A stretch of DNA of 61,318 nucleotides from Hydrogenothermus marinus (GTDB lineage Bacteria; Aquificota; Aquificia; Aquificales; Hydrogenothermaceae). The stretch spans positions 1 to 61,318 of the forward strand of contig NZ_REFO01000015.1 of NCBI RefSeq assembly GCF_003688665.1, given 5' to 3'. Shown piece after piece: positions 27,797 to 37,244 of this stretch (positions are counted from its first letter, which is position 1; each line of letters begins with the position of its first letter). The notes under the pieces were generated by a model that saw only the letters and a program-made list of their open reading frames with translations, ran no database searches and was not told the DNA's origin. Made by a program: the position numbers and the translations under genes.

Positions 27797-28948
27797 ATGA
27801 TGAATTTTGAAAAATTTTTACTAAACAGCTTAAAATCCTTAGAAATAAAGGAACTTAAAAGAAATAGACTAATATTAAAAGAAAACATAATAAATTTTTC
27901 ATCTAATGACTATCTTGGATTAAAAGATAATCCAATTACAAAAGAGAATTTATGCAAAAATATAAAAAATCTTTCTCTTGGAAGTGGTGCATCTACACAT
28001 ATTTCTGGATATACAGAGATTCAAAAGAAATTAGAAGAAAAACTTTCTTCTTTTAAAGAAACAGAAAACTGTATTGTGGTAGGTTCTGGTTATCTTGCTA
28101 ATGTTGGTTTAATATCTGCCATTACAACTGAAAAAGATATTATCTTTTCTGACAGTTTAAATCATGCATCAATAATAGATGGTATTAGACTTTCTAAAGC
28201 TAAAAAAGTTATTTATAAACATAACAATATTGAAGATTTAGAAGAAAAGATAAAAAAAGAAAAGGTTAATGGAAATAGATTTATAATAACTGATGGTGTT
28301 TTTAGTATGGAAGGAGATATTGCAAAACTGGATAAATTATATGAAATTGCAGAAAAATATGATGCAGTTTTAATTATAGACGATGCTCATTCAACAGGGA
28401 TTTTAGGAGAAGGAAAAGGCAGTTTATTTCATTTTGGGTTAAAACCAAATAAAAGAGTTGTTCAGATGGGGACTTTATCAAAAGCAGTTGGAAGTTATGG
28501 ATCTTTCATATGTGGCACAAATCTTTTAATAGATTATTTAGTAAACAAAATGAGAACAGCTATATTTACAACTGCTTTGTCTCCGATACAAAATTTTATA
28601 TCCTTAGAAAATCTTAAGATATTAATAAATCAGCCAGAAAGAAGAAAAGATGTTTTACAAAAAGCTAAATATTTATATGAAAAATTAAAAGAAAGAGAAT
28701 TTAATATAAAATATTATGGTGTTCCTATTATCTCTTTAATATTAAATACACCAGAAAGAGCTATATACTATAGAGATAAACTACTTGAAAAAGGATTTTT
28801 TGTACAAGCAATAAGACCTCCAACAGTGCCGGAAGGAGAATGTAGATTAAGAATAACTTTGAGTTATAATCATAAATATGAAGAAATTGAAAATTTAATA
28901 AAAGCATTAAAAGAGGTGCAAGATGAAGAAATTAATAGAAAAAATTAA
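27797..28948 (+). CDS. bioF: 8-amino-7-oxononanoate synthase (alpha-oxoamine synthase family)
   Basis: PLP enzyme that condenses pimeloyl-thioester with alanine in biotin synthesis. It is 383 residues. NFSSNDYLGL (near 33-42) is the family opening. IIDDAHSTGILGEGKG and the PLP-lysine segment MGTLSKAVGSYGSF (near 222-235) are intact. The C-terminal AIRPPTVPEGECRLRITLS is the family's final substrate-binding motif. KBL (2-amino-3-ketobutyrate ligase) is a close relative; AIRPPTVPxG favours BioF. It overlaps the next small gene by 26 bases. No other biotin genes are nearby. Confidence 0.9.
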   Translation: MMNFEKFLLNSLKSLEIKELKRNRLILKENIINFSSNDYLGLKDNPITKENLCKNIKNLSLGSGASTHISGYTEIQKKLEEKLSSFKETENCIVVGSGYLANVGLISAITTEKDIIFSDSLNHASIIDGIRLSKAKKVIYKHNNIEDLEEKIKKEKVNGNRFIITDGVFSMEGDIAKLDKLYEIAEKYDAVLIIDDAHSTGILGEGKGSLFHFGLKPNKRVVQMGTLSKAVGSYGSFICGTNLLIDYLVNKMRTAIFTTALSPIQNFISLENLKILINQPERRKDVLQKAKYLYEKLKEREFNIKYYGVPIISLILNTPERAIYYRDKLLEKGFFVQAIRPPTVPEGECRLRITLSYNHKYEEIENLIKALKEVQDEEINRKN

Positions 28949-29159
28949 AACAGATAAAGGTATAAGCATCACTTTAGAACTTGATACAGAAAGAAATATA
29001 TATATTATGACTGTTGAAAAAGATAATGAAAAAGCAGTATTTGAGGGGAATATTTCAGAGATACAAGAAAAAGCAAAGAAATATTTTGTAAAATCTTTAA
29101 AAAATATAAAAAATAAGATAGAAATATCCATCTTAGAAGAACTTTTTAATAGGAGTTAA
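28923..29159 (+). CDS. Hypothetical protein, 78 aa
   Basis: A small lysine/glutamate-rich protein I do not recognise. It has the look of a compact alpha/beta fold: ISITLELDTERNIYIMTVEKD and AVFEGNIS strands, then a helix (QEKAKKYFVKSLKNIKNKI). There is no signal or membrane segment. The ATG at 28923 follows GAGGTG and lies inside the bioF end. The hydroxyacid dehydrogenase starts three bases after its stop. This coupling makes it a genuine gene, probably co-expressed with both neighbours. Confidence 0.75.
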   Translation: MKKLIEKIKTDKGISITLELDTERNIYIMTVEKDNEKAVFEGNISEIQEKAKKYFVKSLKNIKNKIEISILEELFNRS

Positions 29160-29161
29160 AA

Positions 29162-30121
29162 ATGAAAATAGTATTTTTAGACTCGAAAACAGTTGGAGAT
29201 GATATAGATCTTTCTATTTTTAACCAGTTTGGAGAGTTTATATCTTATAAAACTACTTTATCAAAAGAGCTTGCTTTAGAAAGGACTAAAGATGCAGATA
29301 TTATTATTACAAATAAAGTTGTAATTGATAAAGAGATAATTGACAATGCCAAAAATCTAAAATTAATATGTGAAGCAGCTACAGGATACAACAATATAGA
29401 TATTAATTATGCAAAAGAAAAAGGTATTCAAGTTAGAAATGTAGCAGGATATTCTACTGAAAGTGTTGTTCAACATACATTTGCAATGCTTTTTTATTTA
29501 CTTGAGCATTTAAAATACTACGATGAGTATGTTAAATCTGGGGAATATGCAAAAAGTGATATTTTTACACATATAGGAAAACCTTTTTGGCAGATACAAG
29601 GAAAAACTTGGGGAATAATTGGTCTTGGAACAATTGGAAGAAGAGTTGCAGAGGTAGCAGAAAGCTTTGGTTGTAATGTTATTTATTATTCAACATCTGG
29701 AGTAGAAAGAAAAGAAAAATATGAAAGAGTTTCCTTAGAAGAGCTTTTAAAAAGTTCAGATATTGTTTCAATCCATGCACCTTTAAATGAAAAAACAAAA
29801 GGTTTAATAGGATATGAGCAGATAAAATTAATGAAAAAATCAGCAATTCTTTTAAATCTTGGTAGAGGTGGCATTGTTAAAGAACAAGACTTGGCAAAAG
29901 CACTAAATGAAGATATTATTGCAGGAGCAGGTCTTGATGTTTTAGAAAAAGAGCCAATAACTCCAGATAATCCACTTTTAAAAATAAAGAATAAAGAAAA
30001 ACTTTTTATTACTCCACATATTGCGTGGACAAGTATTGAAGCAAGAAAAACATTAATAAATGAAATAGCAGAAAATATTAAAGCATTTTTAGAAGGTAAA
30101 GATAGAAATAGAGTTGCTTAA
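29162..30121 (+). CDS. D-isomer-specific 2-hydroxyacid dehydrogenase
   Basis: NAD(P)-dependent oxidoreductase of 319 residues that reduces a 2-keto acid or oxidises a D-2-hydroxy acid. The Rossmann fold motif GLGTIGRRVAEVAESFG is near 148-164. The catalytic arginine lies in NLGRGGIV, the glutamate in AGLDVLEKEP and the histidine in ITPHIAW. The sequence is closest in look to glycerate or hydroxypyruvate reductases. Exact substrate cannot be assigned by eye; candidates are hydroxypyruvate, glyoxylate or a branched 2-keto acid. Its ATG follows AATAGGAG. Confidence 0.9.
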   Translation: MKIVFLDSKTVGDDIDLSIFNQFGEFISYKTTLSKELALERTKDADIIITNKVVIDKEIIDNAKNLKLICEAATGYNNIDINYAKEKGIQVRNVAGYSTESVVQHTFAMLFYLLEHLKYYDEYVKSGEYAKSDIFTHIGKPFWQIQGKTWGIIGLGTIGRRVAEVAESFGCNVIYYSTSGVERKEKYERVSLEELLKSSDIVSIHAPLNEKTKGLIGYEQIKLMKKSAILLNLGRGGIVKEQDLAKALNEDIIAGAGLDVLEKEPITPDNPLLKIKNKEKLFITPHIAWTSIEARKTLINEIAENIKAFLEGKDRNRVA

Positions 30122-30187
30122 TTAGATTGCAAATTTTTAGAGATACTTTATATTTATGTTTAAATAATTGAAAAGAAGGTGATTGTT

Positions 30188-30385
30188 ATGGAAATAAAAA
30201 ATCAAGCAGAAGCTCAAGTAAGACTTTATAAAGATATGATGGATTTACAAAAACAGCTTGTAAATGATATATTACAAATGCTTCCTGCTCAAAATGTGCA
30301 AACAGATAGTTCCAAAGCAGTCCAGTCTTCTCCTGAAATTAAACCGCCAGAAAATCCAAATGGAACTATTTCAAAATATGCATAA
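30188..30385 (+). CDS. Small YjfB-like protein
   Basis: A 65-residue protein with the pattern of the YjfB family of putative motility proteins. The N-terminal part EIKNQAEAQVRLYKDMMDLQ and the segment QLVNDILQMLPAQNVQ are typical, followed by a Pro/Ser-rich tail. The longer frame starts with GTG at 30179, but the ATG at 30188 lies five bases after AGAAGGTGA and is a better start. Function is unknown in the family; a link to flagella is only suggested by gene neighbourhoods elsewhere, and no flagellar genes are here. Confidence 0.7.
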   Translation: MEIKNQAEAQVRLYKDMMDLQKQLVNDILQMLPAQNVQTDSSKAVQSSPEIKPPENPNGTISKYA

Positions 30386-30492
30386 TTAAAATATTTATCT
30401 TAATAATAAATGTAAGATAAAAAATAAATTTCCTTAGAGTTCTTTCAATTCATTGATTAAATTATAAATAATATAGTATATTTATAAGCCTT

Positions 30493-32937
30493 ATGGAAAT
30501 TTTAAAATATAAAAATAAAGTGGTTTATGAAAAATATTTACTACCTATAAGTCCACAATTTAAAGATATAAAATTTGAGAATAAACATTTAGAAAATTTT
30601 TTAAAAGAAAAAAAGATAAAATTATACTCTCATCAAGCAGAAGCTATAAATCTTATTAAAGATAATAAAAATGTAGTTATTACAACACCTACTGCATCAG
30701 GTAAATCTTATATTTATATATTTTCAATATTAGAAAAATTAGTAAAAAATCCTTATTCAACTTCTATTATTCTTTTCCCATTAAAAGCTCTTGCAAGGGA
30801 TCAATATGGAAAAATTCTTGATTTAATAAATGAGATAGGTCTTGATGCTACAGTAGAAGTTTATGATGGAGATACTCCAAAAGAAAAAAGAAGGCAAATA
30901 AAACAAAATCCACCAAACTTTTTAATTACAACTCCAGATATGCTTAATGTTGGAATACTTCCATATCATACCACTTGGTCTTCTTTTTTTGAAAATCTTG
31001 ATTTTGTAGTACTTGATGAAATTCACTCATATAGAGGAATTATTGGCTCTCATATATGCAATATAATAAAAAGATTAAAAAGAATAACTGCTTTTTATAA
31101 ATCAAAAAAGCCTATTTTTATTACAAACTCTGCAACTATCCATAATCCTGAAAAGTTTGCATCAAAATTAATTGGAGAAAAAGTAGTTGAAGTTTCAAAA
31201 TCAGGAGCAGGTAGTCCTCCTAAAGTAATCCAGATTTACCAAAATATGAGAACCTTAGAAGTAGCTGATTTAATTGCTGAAAATATAATAAAAGATATAT
31301 CAACCATTGTGTTTGTTGATTCAAGAAAGGAATCAGAACTTTTATCTTTAAGAGTAAAAGATACTTTAATAAAAAAAGGTAGAGAAGATTTAATAGATAA
31401 AGTAAGTCCATATAGATCAGGATATACTCCAGAAGAAAGAAGAGAGATAGAATTTAAGGCAATTACAAGGAATATACTTGCTTTAATATCTACAAGTGCT
31501 TTAGAAATGGGAATAGATATAGGTGATTTGGAATGTTGTATATTAGTAGGTTATCCGGGAACCCTTGCTCAGCTGTGGCAGAGATTTGGTAGAGCAGGTA
31601 GAAGAAATAAGAAAGCTTATAATATCTTAATTCCAAAAAGAAATGCATTAGACCAATATTTTGTTAAAAATCCTGAAGAGCTTTTCCAAAGACAGATGGA
31701 AGAACCTATTATTAATCCATATAACAAACATATATTAAGAAAACATATACCTGTAATGGCAAATGAGCTTCCTATAAAATTACAAGAATTAACAGAAGAA
31801 GAAAAAGAAGTGGCAAGACAGCTTTTTAAAGAAAAGAAAATCAGATTTTATAATAATAAACTTTATGCATCTAAGCAACAGCCTTTTAGTATTAGATCAG
31901 CAGGGCAAAGCTATAAAATTGTAGAAACAGTAAAAAATAAAATTATAGGAGATATATCTGAAGATATTCTTTTATATGAAGCTCATCCAGGAGCCATTTA
32001 TCTACATAATGGAGAAAAATTTGCAGTTGAGCATATAGATCAGAAAGAAAAAACTATTTATGTGGTAAAAACTTCTGTTTCTTATATTACAGAACCCTTA
32101 AAAGAAAGTTTTATTGATGTTATAGAAATAGAAGATAGTAAAAATTTAGGTAGTATTGAACTTTTTAAAGGAAAAGTTAATGTAAAAACTTCTGTTTTAG
32201 GATATACATTAAGAGATTTAGAAAGAGATGAAAAACTAAACGAGATATTCTTTTCAGAAGAAGAGATATTAACAAGAGAGTTTGAGACAGAAGGTTTTTG
32301 GTTTGCTATGCCTGAAAGTTGGGAAAAGTATATTATAAATGCAAACTTTAGATATAATATAAGACTTTTAAAAAGCTTTCTACTTGAAAAAGATAAAGAA
32401 ACCCCAGGATTTTTTGTTTATAAAGATTTAGCTTTTGAAAATTTAAGATTATTTATAGAAAAAGAAGATTTTGATTATCTGGAAATTGCTTTAAAAGCTA
32501 TAAATCCATTTCTTAACAAACTTTCAGAAAAAGATAGAAATAGGTTTAATGATATTGTAAAAAGAATAAGAGAAAGAAGAAAATCTTTCATAGGTGCTTT
32601 ACATGGAGTTGAGCATAGTTTAATTGGAATTTATCCTCTTTTTGCAATGAATGATAGATGGGATATAGGTGGAATTTCTACAAATTTTTCTCCTGATACA
32701 AATAAACCAACAATATATATATATGATGGATATGAAGGTGGTGTTGGTTATGCAGAAGTAGGATTTTATAGATTAAAAGAGATGATGGAAAGTGTTTACA
32801 AAAATATATCAAAATGTAAATGTTCTGGTGGTTGTCCTTCTTGCATATTTTCTCCAAAATGTGGAAATTCAAATGACTACTTAGATAAAACTGCTTCTAT
32901 ATTTTTATCCCATAAAATCCTTAAGAGTCTATATTAA
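30493..32937 (+). CDS. DEAD/DEAH helicase with zinc-cysteine C-terminus (YprA/MrfA type)
   Basis: Superfamily 2 DNA helicase of 814 residues. Motif I is TTPTASGKSY (near 64-73), motif II LDEIHSYRG is present, and motif VI is in LWQRFGRAGRR. The C-terminal DUF1998 domain ends with four cysteines: CKCSGGCPSCIFSPKCG. In Bacillus, MrfA (YprA) works with exonuclease MrfB in repair of mitomycin-induced damage. No MrfB-like gene is adjacent here. A promoter-like AT-rich gap of about 100 bases precedes it. Activity as a repair helicase is likely, but the pathway is inferred from the family. Confidence 0.92.
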   Translation: MEILKYKNKVVYEKYLLPISPQFKDIKFENKHLENFLKEKKIKLYSHQAEAINLIKDNKNVVITTPTASGKSYIYIFSILEKLVKNPYSTSIILFPLKALARDQYGKILDLINEIGLDATVEVYDGDTPKEKRRQIKQNPPNFLITTPDMLNVGILPYHTTWSSFFENLDFVVLDEIHSYRGIIGSHICNIIKRLKRITAFYKSKKPIFITNSATIHNPEKFASKLIGEKVVEVSKSGAGSPPKVIQIYQNMRTLEVADLIAENIIKDISTIVFVDSRKESELLSLRVKDTLIKKGREDLIDKVSPYRSGYTPEERREIEFKAITRNILALISTSALEMGIDIGDLECCILVGYPGTLAQLWQRFGRAGRRNKKAYNILIPKRNALDQYFVKNPEELFQRQMEEPIINPYNKHILRKHIPVMANELPIKLQELTEEEKEVARQLFKEKKIRFYNNKLYASKQQPFSIRSAGQSYKIVETVKNKIIGDISEDILLYEAHPGAIYLHNGEKFAVEHIDQKEKTIYVVKTSVSYITEPLKESFIDVIEIEDSKNLGSIELFKGKVNVKTSVLGYTLRDLERDEKLNEIFFSEEEILTREFETEGFWFAMPESWEKYIINANFRYNIRLLKSFLLEKDKETPGFFVYKDLAFENLRLFIEKEDFDYLEIALKAINPFLNKLSEKDRNRFNDIVKRIRERRKSFIGALHGVEHSLIGIYPLFAMNDRWDIGGISTNFSPDTNKPTIYIYDGYEGGVGYAEVGFYRLKEMMESVYKNISKCKCSGGCPSCIFSPKCGNSNDYLDKTASIFLSHKILKSLY

Positions 32938-33012
32938 GGATATAGTGTATTGCTTTTATTTATAAAACTAGTTATTTTTTATAAAAAATACTTTAATAGG
33001 AGACTCATTAAA

Positions 33013-33273
33013 ATGAAACATAAATGGACTAAAGAAGATGATTTAAAAGTCCTATATATATATTTGTATGGATATCCTAAATCTTATCCAACAGCAGAAG
33101 ACGTTGCAAATCTTATTGGCGTAAGTTCAAGTAGTTTAAAAATGAGAATTGCCAATTTTAGGTATTTAGATGGTAAAGGGGGATTATCAAATTATGCAGA
33201 TTTATCAAAAAAAGTTTATGATGAATATCGTTCTATACCAAAAGAAAAATTAAAAGAATTAGCAGGTTTTTAA
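33013..33273 (+). CDS. Small protein with Myb/SANT-like helix-turn-helix
   Basis: An 86-residue protein. It opens KHKWTKEDDLKVLYIYLYGY, reminiscent of a SANT/Myb-type three-helix unit, and continues with AEDVANLIGVSSSSLKMRIANF, a helix-turn-helix-like segment. Similar small domains are found at the N-termini of some restriction and HNH proteins. A longer frame from 32950 includes an unrelated hydrophobic stretch; the ATG at 33013 has AGGAGA ten bases before it and is preferred. It ends five bases before murD. DNA binding is inferred from the helix pattern; no target is known. Confidence 0.72.
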   Translation: MKHKWTKEDDLKVLYIYLYGYPKSYPTAEDVANLIGVSSSSLKMRIANFRYLDGKGGLSNYADLSKKVYDEYRSIPKEKLKELAGF

Positions 33274-33278
33274 AATCT

Positions 33279-34532
33279 ATGATTCTTATTTATGGAAAAG
33301 GAAAAACAGGAAGTTCTGTTTATAAGTTTTGTGAAAGGCATAATATTAATGCTAAACTTGTAGATGATAAAGATTTTAATTCAGATATTTTAAACAAAGT
33401 TAAAGAAATAATAGTTTCACCAGGAATACCTTTTTATCATAATATTTTTAAATTAGCTAAAAAAAATAAAATTCCAATTATTTCTGATATAGAGTTTGGA
33501 TATAGATTTTATAAAGGTAAAATCATAGCAATTACAGGAACAGATGGAAAAACAACAACATCTTCATTAATATACAAAATTTTAAAAGATGCAAAGAAAG
33601 ATGTTTATATTGGTGGAAATTATGGAATTCCTTTTTTAGAAATAGTTGAAAAAAACAATAATAATTCAATAGCAGTTTTAGAGCTTTCTTCATTTCAGTT
33701 ATATTCAATAAAAAATTTTAAGGCAGATATATCTTTAATTTTAAATATAGATACAGACCATTTAGATTGGCATAAAAAAAGAAAACATTATATTTTAAGC
33801 AAACTAAAAATAATAAAAAATCAAACAAAAGATGATTTATTAATAATTAATTCAAAAATTAAAAATCTTATAAAGGGCAAAACCTGTCCTAAAACTTTAA
33901 CAGTAGATATAAATAAATATATAAATGAAAATTTATTAAAGATAGAAAATATAGAAATTGATATTAATAATTTAAAATTAAAAGGAAAACATAACCTTGA
34001 GAATATAGCTTTTGCAGTTTTAACTACTTTAAATCTTGGTATAAACCCTGAAAAAATTAAAAAATCAGTTGAAGATTTTAAACCTATTCCTCATAGACTT
34101 GAATTTATAAAAAATATTAATGGAATTGAAATTTATAATGATGCAAAATCAACAACAGTTCATGCTACAGAAAAAGCTATCCAGTCTTTTAATAAAAAAA
34201 TTATATTAATAATTGGTGGAATAAATAAAGGTAGTGATTTTTCAATATTAAATAAATATGAAAATAAAATTAAAGCATTTATTTTAATAGGAAGAGATAA
34301 ACACCAGATAAAAGAACAGTTAACTTCTGATAAATCTTTTATTTACAATACAAATATATTTTTAGAAAATACTCTTGAAGATGCAGTAAAAAAAGCTTTT
34401 GAAATTGCTAAAGAAAATGAAATTGTTTTATTTTCCCCTGCTTGTGCCAGTTTTGATATGTTTAAAAATTATATAGATAGAGGTGAAAAATTTAAGGAGA
34501 TAGTTAAAAAGTATGAAACATCTGCAATTTAA
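33279..34532 (+). CDS. murD: UDP-N-acetylmuramoylalanine-D-glutamate ligase
   Basis: Adds D-glutamate to the peptidoglycan precursor UDP-MurNAc-L-Ala in the cytoplasm. It has 417 residues, slightly short. The N-terminal Rossmann-like domain opens IYGKGKTGSSVYKF. ITGTDGKTTTSSLI (ATP P-loop) is near 86-99, VLELSSFQL near 141-149, and NDAKSTTVHAT near 287. The C-terminal domain ends FSPACASFDMFKNY. It overlaps pgeF by 20 bases. It begins five bases after the small HTH gene. Confidence 0.95.
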   Translation: MILIYGKGKTGSSVYKFCERHNINAKLVDDKDFNSDILNKVKEIIVSPGIPFYHNIFKLAKKNKIPIISDIEFGYRFYKGKIIAITGTDGKTTTSSLIYKILKDAKKDVYIGGNYGIPFLEIVEKNNNNSIAVLELSSFQLYSIKNFKADISLILNIDTDHLDWHKKRKHYILSKLKIIKNQTKDDLLIINSKIKNLIKGKTCPKTLTVDINKYINENLLKIENIEIDINNLKLKGKHNLENIAFAVLTTLNLGINPEKIKKSVEDFKPIPHRLEFIKNINGIEIYNDAKSTTVHATEKAIQSFNKKIILIIGGINKGSDFSILNKYENKIKAFILIGRDKHQIKEQLTSDKSFIYNTNIFLENTLEDAVKKAFEIAKENEIVLFSPACASFDMFKNYIDRGEKFKEIVKKYETSAI

Positions 34533-35118
34533 AAATCTAAATATTATATATAGAGAAAAAGAAGATAATCCTGAAGAAGTTCTAAAAAATCTTCCTGTTA
34601 AAGATGTAATTTTTCCAAAGCAAACCCATTCTAATATAGTATGTAGTATTAATGATAATAATCTAAATATAAGCTGTGATGGTATATGGACAGATAAAAA
34701 GAATATGGCTATAGGTGTAAAAACAGCTGATTGTGTACCTGTTGTTTTGTCAGATTTTAAAAAGATAGCAGTTATCCATGCAGGTTGGAGAGGAATAGTA
34801 TCAGGAATTGTCGAAAATGCAATTAATCTATTTGATAATAAAATTGAAATAGCATATATTGCACCACATGCTAAAGTTTGTTGTTATGAAGTTAAAGAAG
34901 ATTTTTTTAAAAAAATAGGAAAAGATTATTTTAAGTATATAAAGAAAAATAGAAATAAAATATATTTTGATATGGAATTGGCAATAAAAGATAAGCTAAC
35001 GGTTAAAGCAAAACAAATAATAGATAGCGGAAAATGTACTATATGTTCTGAAAATCTATTTTCTTATAGAAAAGGAGATATAAAGGAAAGAATGCTAACT
35101 ATAGCATTCTTAGATTAG
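34513..35118 (+). CDS. pgeF: Peptidoglycan editing factor PgeF (YfiH / laccase-domain)
   Basis: Multicopper-oxidase-fold domain protein (DUF152/YfiH) of 201 residues. Bacterial homologues edit misincorporated amino acids in peptidoglycan precursors or act as purine nucleoside phosphorylases. The zinc ligands are present: QTHSNIV (histidine near 37), KTADCVPVV (cysteine near 79) and IHAGWRG (histidine near 96). The C-terminal NLFSYRKGD is the family end motif. The N-terminus is short compared with the E. coli protein (about 240). Its overlap with murD fits a peptidoglycan quality-control role. Confidence 0.9.
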   Translation: MKHLQFKNLNIIYREKEDNPEEVLKNLPVKDVIFPKQTHSNIVCSINDNNLNISCDGIWTDKKNMAIGVKTADCVPVVLSDFKKIAVIHAGWRGIVSGIVENAINLFDNKIEIAYIAPHAKVCCYEVKEDFFKKIGKDYFKYIKKNRNKIYFDMELAIKDKLTVKAKQIIDSGKCTICSENLFSYRKGDIKERMLTIAFLD

Positions 35119-35165
35119 TTTTAAAATCTAAAGCAGGTTTTTAATCTTTTTATATTCATATTTTT

Positions 35166-36572
35166 TTAATCTATACCCATTTTCCCTGGATTTATTAAAT
35201 CTAATGGATCAAAAACTCTTTTAATCTTTTTCATTATTTCAAGTTCTTGAGGTTTAAACTGTTTTGGCATAAATTCTGCTTTTGTAATACCAACTCCATG
35301 TTCTCCTGTAATAGAACCACCATATTCAAGAGCTAAATTAAACACTTCTTCTACTGCTTTTTCTGCTCTTGCTACTTCATCAGGATCAAGACCATTTATC
35401 ATAAAGTTTGCATGAACATTTCCATCACCAATATGTCCAAAATTAACCATCTTAAGATTGTATTTTTTTCCTATCTCTCTAAGTCTTGGAAGAGCTTCTG
35501 GTAAATAACTTCTTGGGAATACTATATCTTCATTTATTTTTGTTCTTGCAAGTTTTGCTACTGCAGGAGATAATGCCCTTCTTGCTTCCCATAGTTTTGC
35601 CGCATCTTGAGTAGTTTTTGCTATCTCAACTTTTGCTCCATTCATTTCGCATATTCTTGCTACTTCTGTTATTTCATCATCTATAGCTTTAGGATGACCA
35701 TCTACCTCTATTAAAAGTAAAACTTCTGCATCTCTTGGAAGGCCAAAATGTCCAAAGTCTTCAACTGCATTTATTGCAAGATTATCCATAAATTCCAAAG
35801 CAGAAGGAGATATTCCAGCTTTAAATATATCTTTAACAGTTTTTCCAACAGATGCAATATCTGAGAATATAGCTTTAACTGTTTTTGCTGCTTTTGGTTT
35901 TGGTATAAGTTTTAAAGTAATTTCAGTAAATAATCCTATTGTTCCTTCACTACCTATTAAAAGTCTTGTAATATCGTATCCTGCAACATCTTTTAAGGTT
36001 GGTTTTCCAGAATGGATAATCTCTCCATTATGAATTACTGTGTTTAATTCCATTACATACTCTCTTGTAACACCATATTTAACACATCTTGGACCACCTG
36101 CATTTTCTGCCACGTTTCCACCAAGTGTACAGAATTTATAACTTGCAGGATCAGGCGGATAAAATAAGCCTCTTTTCTCTACTTCTTTTTGAAGATTAAA
36201 AGTTATAACTCCCGGTTGAACTCTTGCTATTGCATTATCTTCATCTATCTCAAGAATTTTATCCATTTTTTCAAAAGATATTAAAACACCACCTTTTACT
36301 GGTAAAGCTCCACCTGTATATCCTGAACCAGCTCCTCTTGGAGTTATAGGAATTTCATTCTCATAACATATTTTTACAATTTTTTGAACTTCTTCTTGAG
36401 TTTCTGGAATAACAACAACATTTGGAAGCATCTTTATTCTTGTAGCATCATAAGAATATAAAAGTCTATCCATCTCATCATCTAAAACTCTATGTTCACC
36501 TAAAACTTCTTTTAAAGCTCTTTTTACATTATCTGGAACAGGTATTATCTCTTTTTGAACTGCATTAAACAT
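35166..36572 (-). CDS. FAD-linked oxidase, GlcD / D-lactate dehydrogenase type
   Basis: Flavoprotein of 468 residues that oxidises a 2-hydroxy acid such as glycolate or D-lactate. The PCMH-type FAD domain has PRGAGSGYTGGALPVKGG (near 79-96), with the family's Gly-rich loop. The C-terminal FAD-oxidase domain carries NFGHIGDGNVHANF and GGSITGEHGVG. No glcE/glcF or iron-sulfur partner gene is adjacent, so its electron acceptor is unclear. It is the first gene of a leftward pair with the anchored protein upstream by 16 bases. Confidence 0.9.
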   Translation of the reverse strand: MFNAVQKEIIPVPDNVKRALKEVLGEHRVLDDEMDRLLYSYDATRIKMLPNVVVIPETQEEVQKIVKICYENEIPITPRGAGSGYTGGALPVKGGVLISFEKMDKILEIDEDNAIARVQPGVITFNLQKEVEKRGLFYPPDPASYKFCTLGGNVAENAGGPRCVKYGVTREYVMELNTVIHNGEIIHSGKPTLKDVAGYDITRLLIGSEGTIGLFTEITLKLIPKPKAAKTVKAIFSDIASVGKTVKDIFKAGISPSALEFMDNLAINAVEDFGHFGLPRDAEVLLLIEVDGHPKAIDDEITEVARICEMNGAKVEIAKTTQDAAKLWEARRALSPAVAKLARTKINEDIVFPRSYLPEALPRLREIGKKYNLKMVNFGHIGDGNVHANFMINGLDPDEVARAEKAVEEVFNLALEYGGSITGEHGVGITKAEFMPKQFKPQELEIMKKIKRVFDPLDLINPGKMGID

Positions 36573-36588
36573 TTTTCTACCTCACAAT

Positions 36589-37134
36589 CTATTTTATTTC
36601 TTCAATATAGAATTTATCACCTTTTTTTTGAATGATAAATGTCAAAGATAGATTATACTTCTTTGCATCCTCAAATAAAAGATATATATCTGGATCATAT
36701 TTTTTTTCAAAATCTAAAACTTTATCTTTTATTTTTATTTTTCCATATATTTTTTTATCTTTTCTTGATACCTCAACTACTTGCCCTTTTGTTTCTAATA
36801 TTTTTACAATTTCATCTTGTTGGATATCTGTATTTTCCTGAGATGTATTTTTTTCATTTGTTTGAATTTTCTTATTTTTTACTTTTTCTTTTTTGACAGA
36901 TGCTTCTTTTGAATAACTATTTATATCTTTATTTTCCTCAGGTGTATCTTTTTCATTTGTTTGAATTACTTTATTTTCTGTATTTTTTTCATTAGCAGAC
37001 TTTTCTTTTGAATAACTATTATTTATTTTTGTATTTACTATACTTTCTGGCTTATAAAAAAGTTCATCTTTAAAAAGATAAAGTAAAACTATAACTGACA
37101 ATGTTATTAATGATATAATCATTAAGTGTTTCAT
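36589..37134 (-). CDS. Membrane-anchored lysine/glutamate-rich protein with internal repeats
   Basis: An unrecognised 181-residue protein. One N-terminal membrane helix (about 3-21) is followed by a charged, disordered linker (about 30-108) made of two 33-residue tandem repeats, each beginning NSYSKE. A C-terminal domain (about 110-181) looks folded, with alternating strands (GQVVEVSRKDKKIYGKIKIK) and YDPDIYLLFEDAKKY. The anchor and linker suggest a domain held away from the membrane in the periplasm. It begins the leftward unit containing the GlcD-type oxidase. Function unknown. Confidence 0.8.
   Translation of the reverse strand: MKHLMIISLITLSVIVLLYLFKDELFYKPESIVNTKINNSYSKEKSANEKNTENKVIQTNEKDTPEENKDINSYSKEASVKKEKVKNKKIQTNEKNTSQENTDIQQDEIVKILETKGQVVEVSRKDKKIYGKIKIKDKVLDFEKKYDPDIYLLFEDAKKYNLSLTFIIQKKGDKFYIEEIK
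36823..37020 (-). repeat. Two tandem 99-base coding repeats
   Basis: Residues 39-71 and 72-104 of the anchored protein are imperfect copies of one 33-residue unit: each starts NSYSKE and contains IQTNEK and an EN-D-I ending. The same repeat is visible in the DNA, so it arose by slippage or unequal crossing over. Repeat number may vary between strains. Confidence 0.75.
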
Positions 37135-37244
37135 TTAAATAACCTCTTAAAAATATTTGAATATTCTAACTATGATATAAATTATTGTTATACATTTATT
37201 CTTCATCTATATTTTAATAGAAAATTTAAAATGGAGGTAAATTT

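Noticed and set aside
32950-33012. N-terminal hydrophobic extension of the small HTH protein
   Set aside because: The upstream ATG lacks a ribosome binding site, whereas the ATG at 33013 has AGGAGA at proper distance; the extension is probably not translated.
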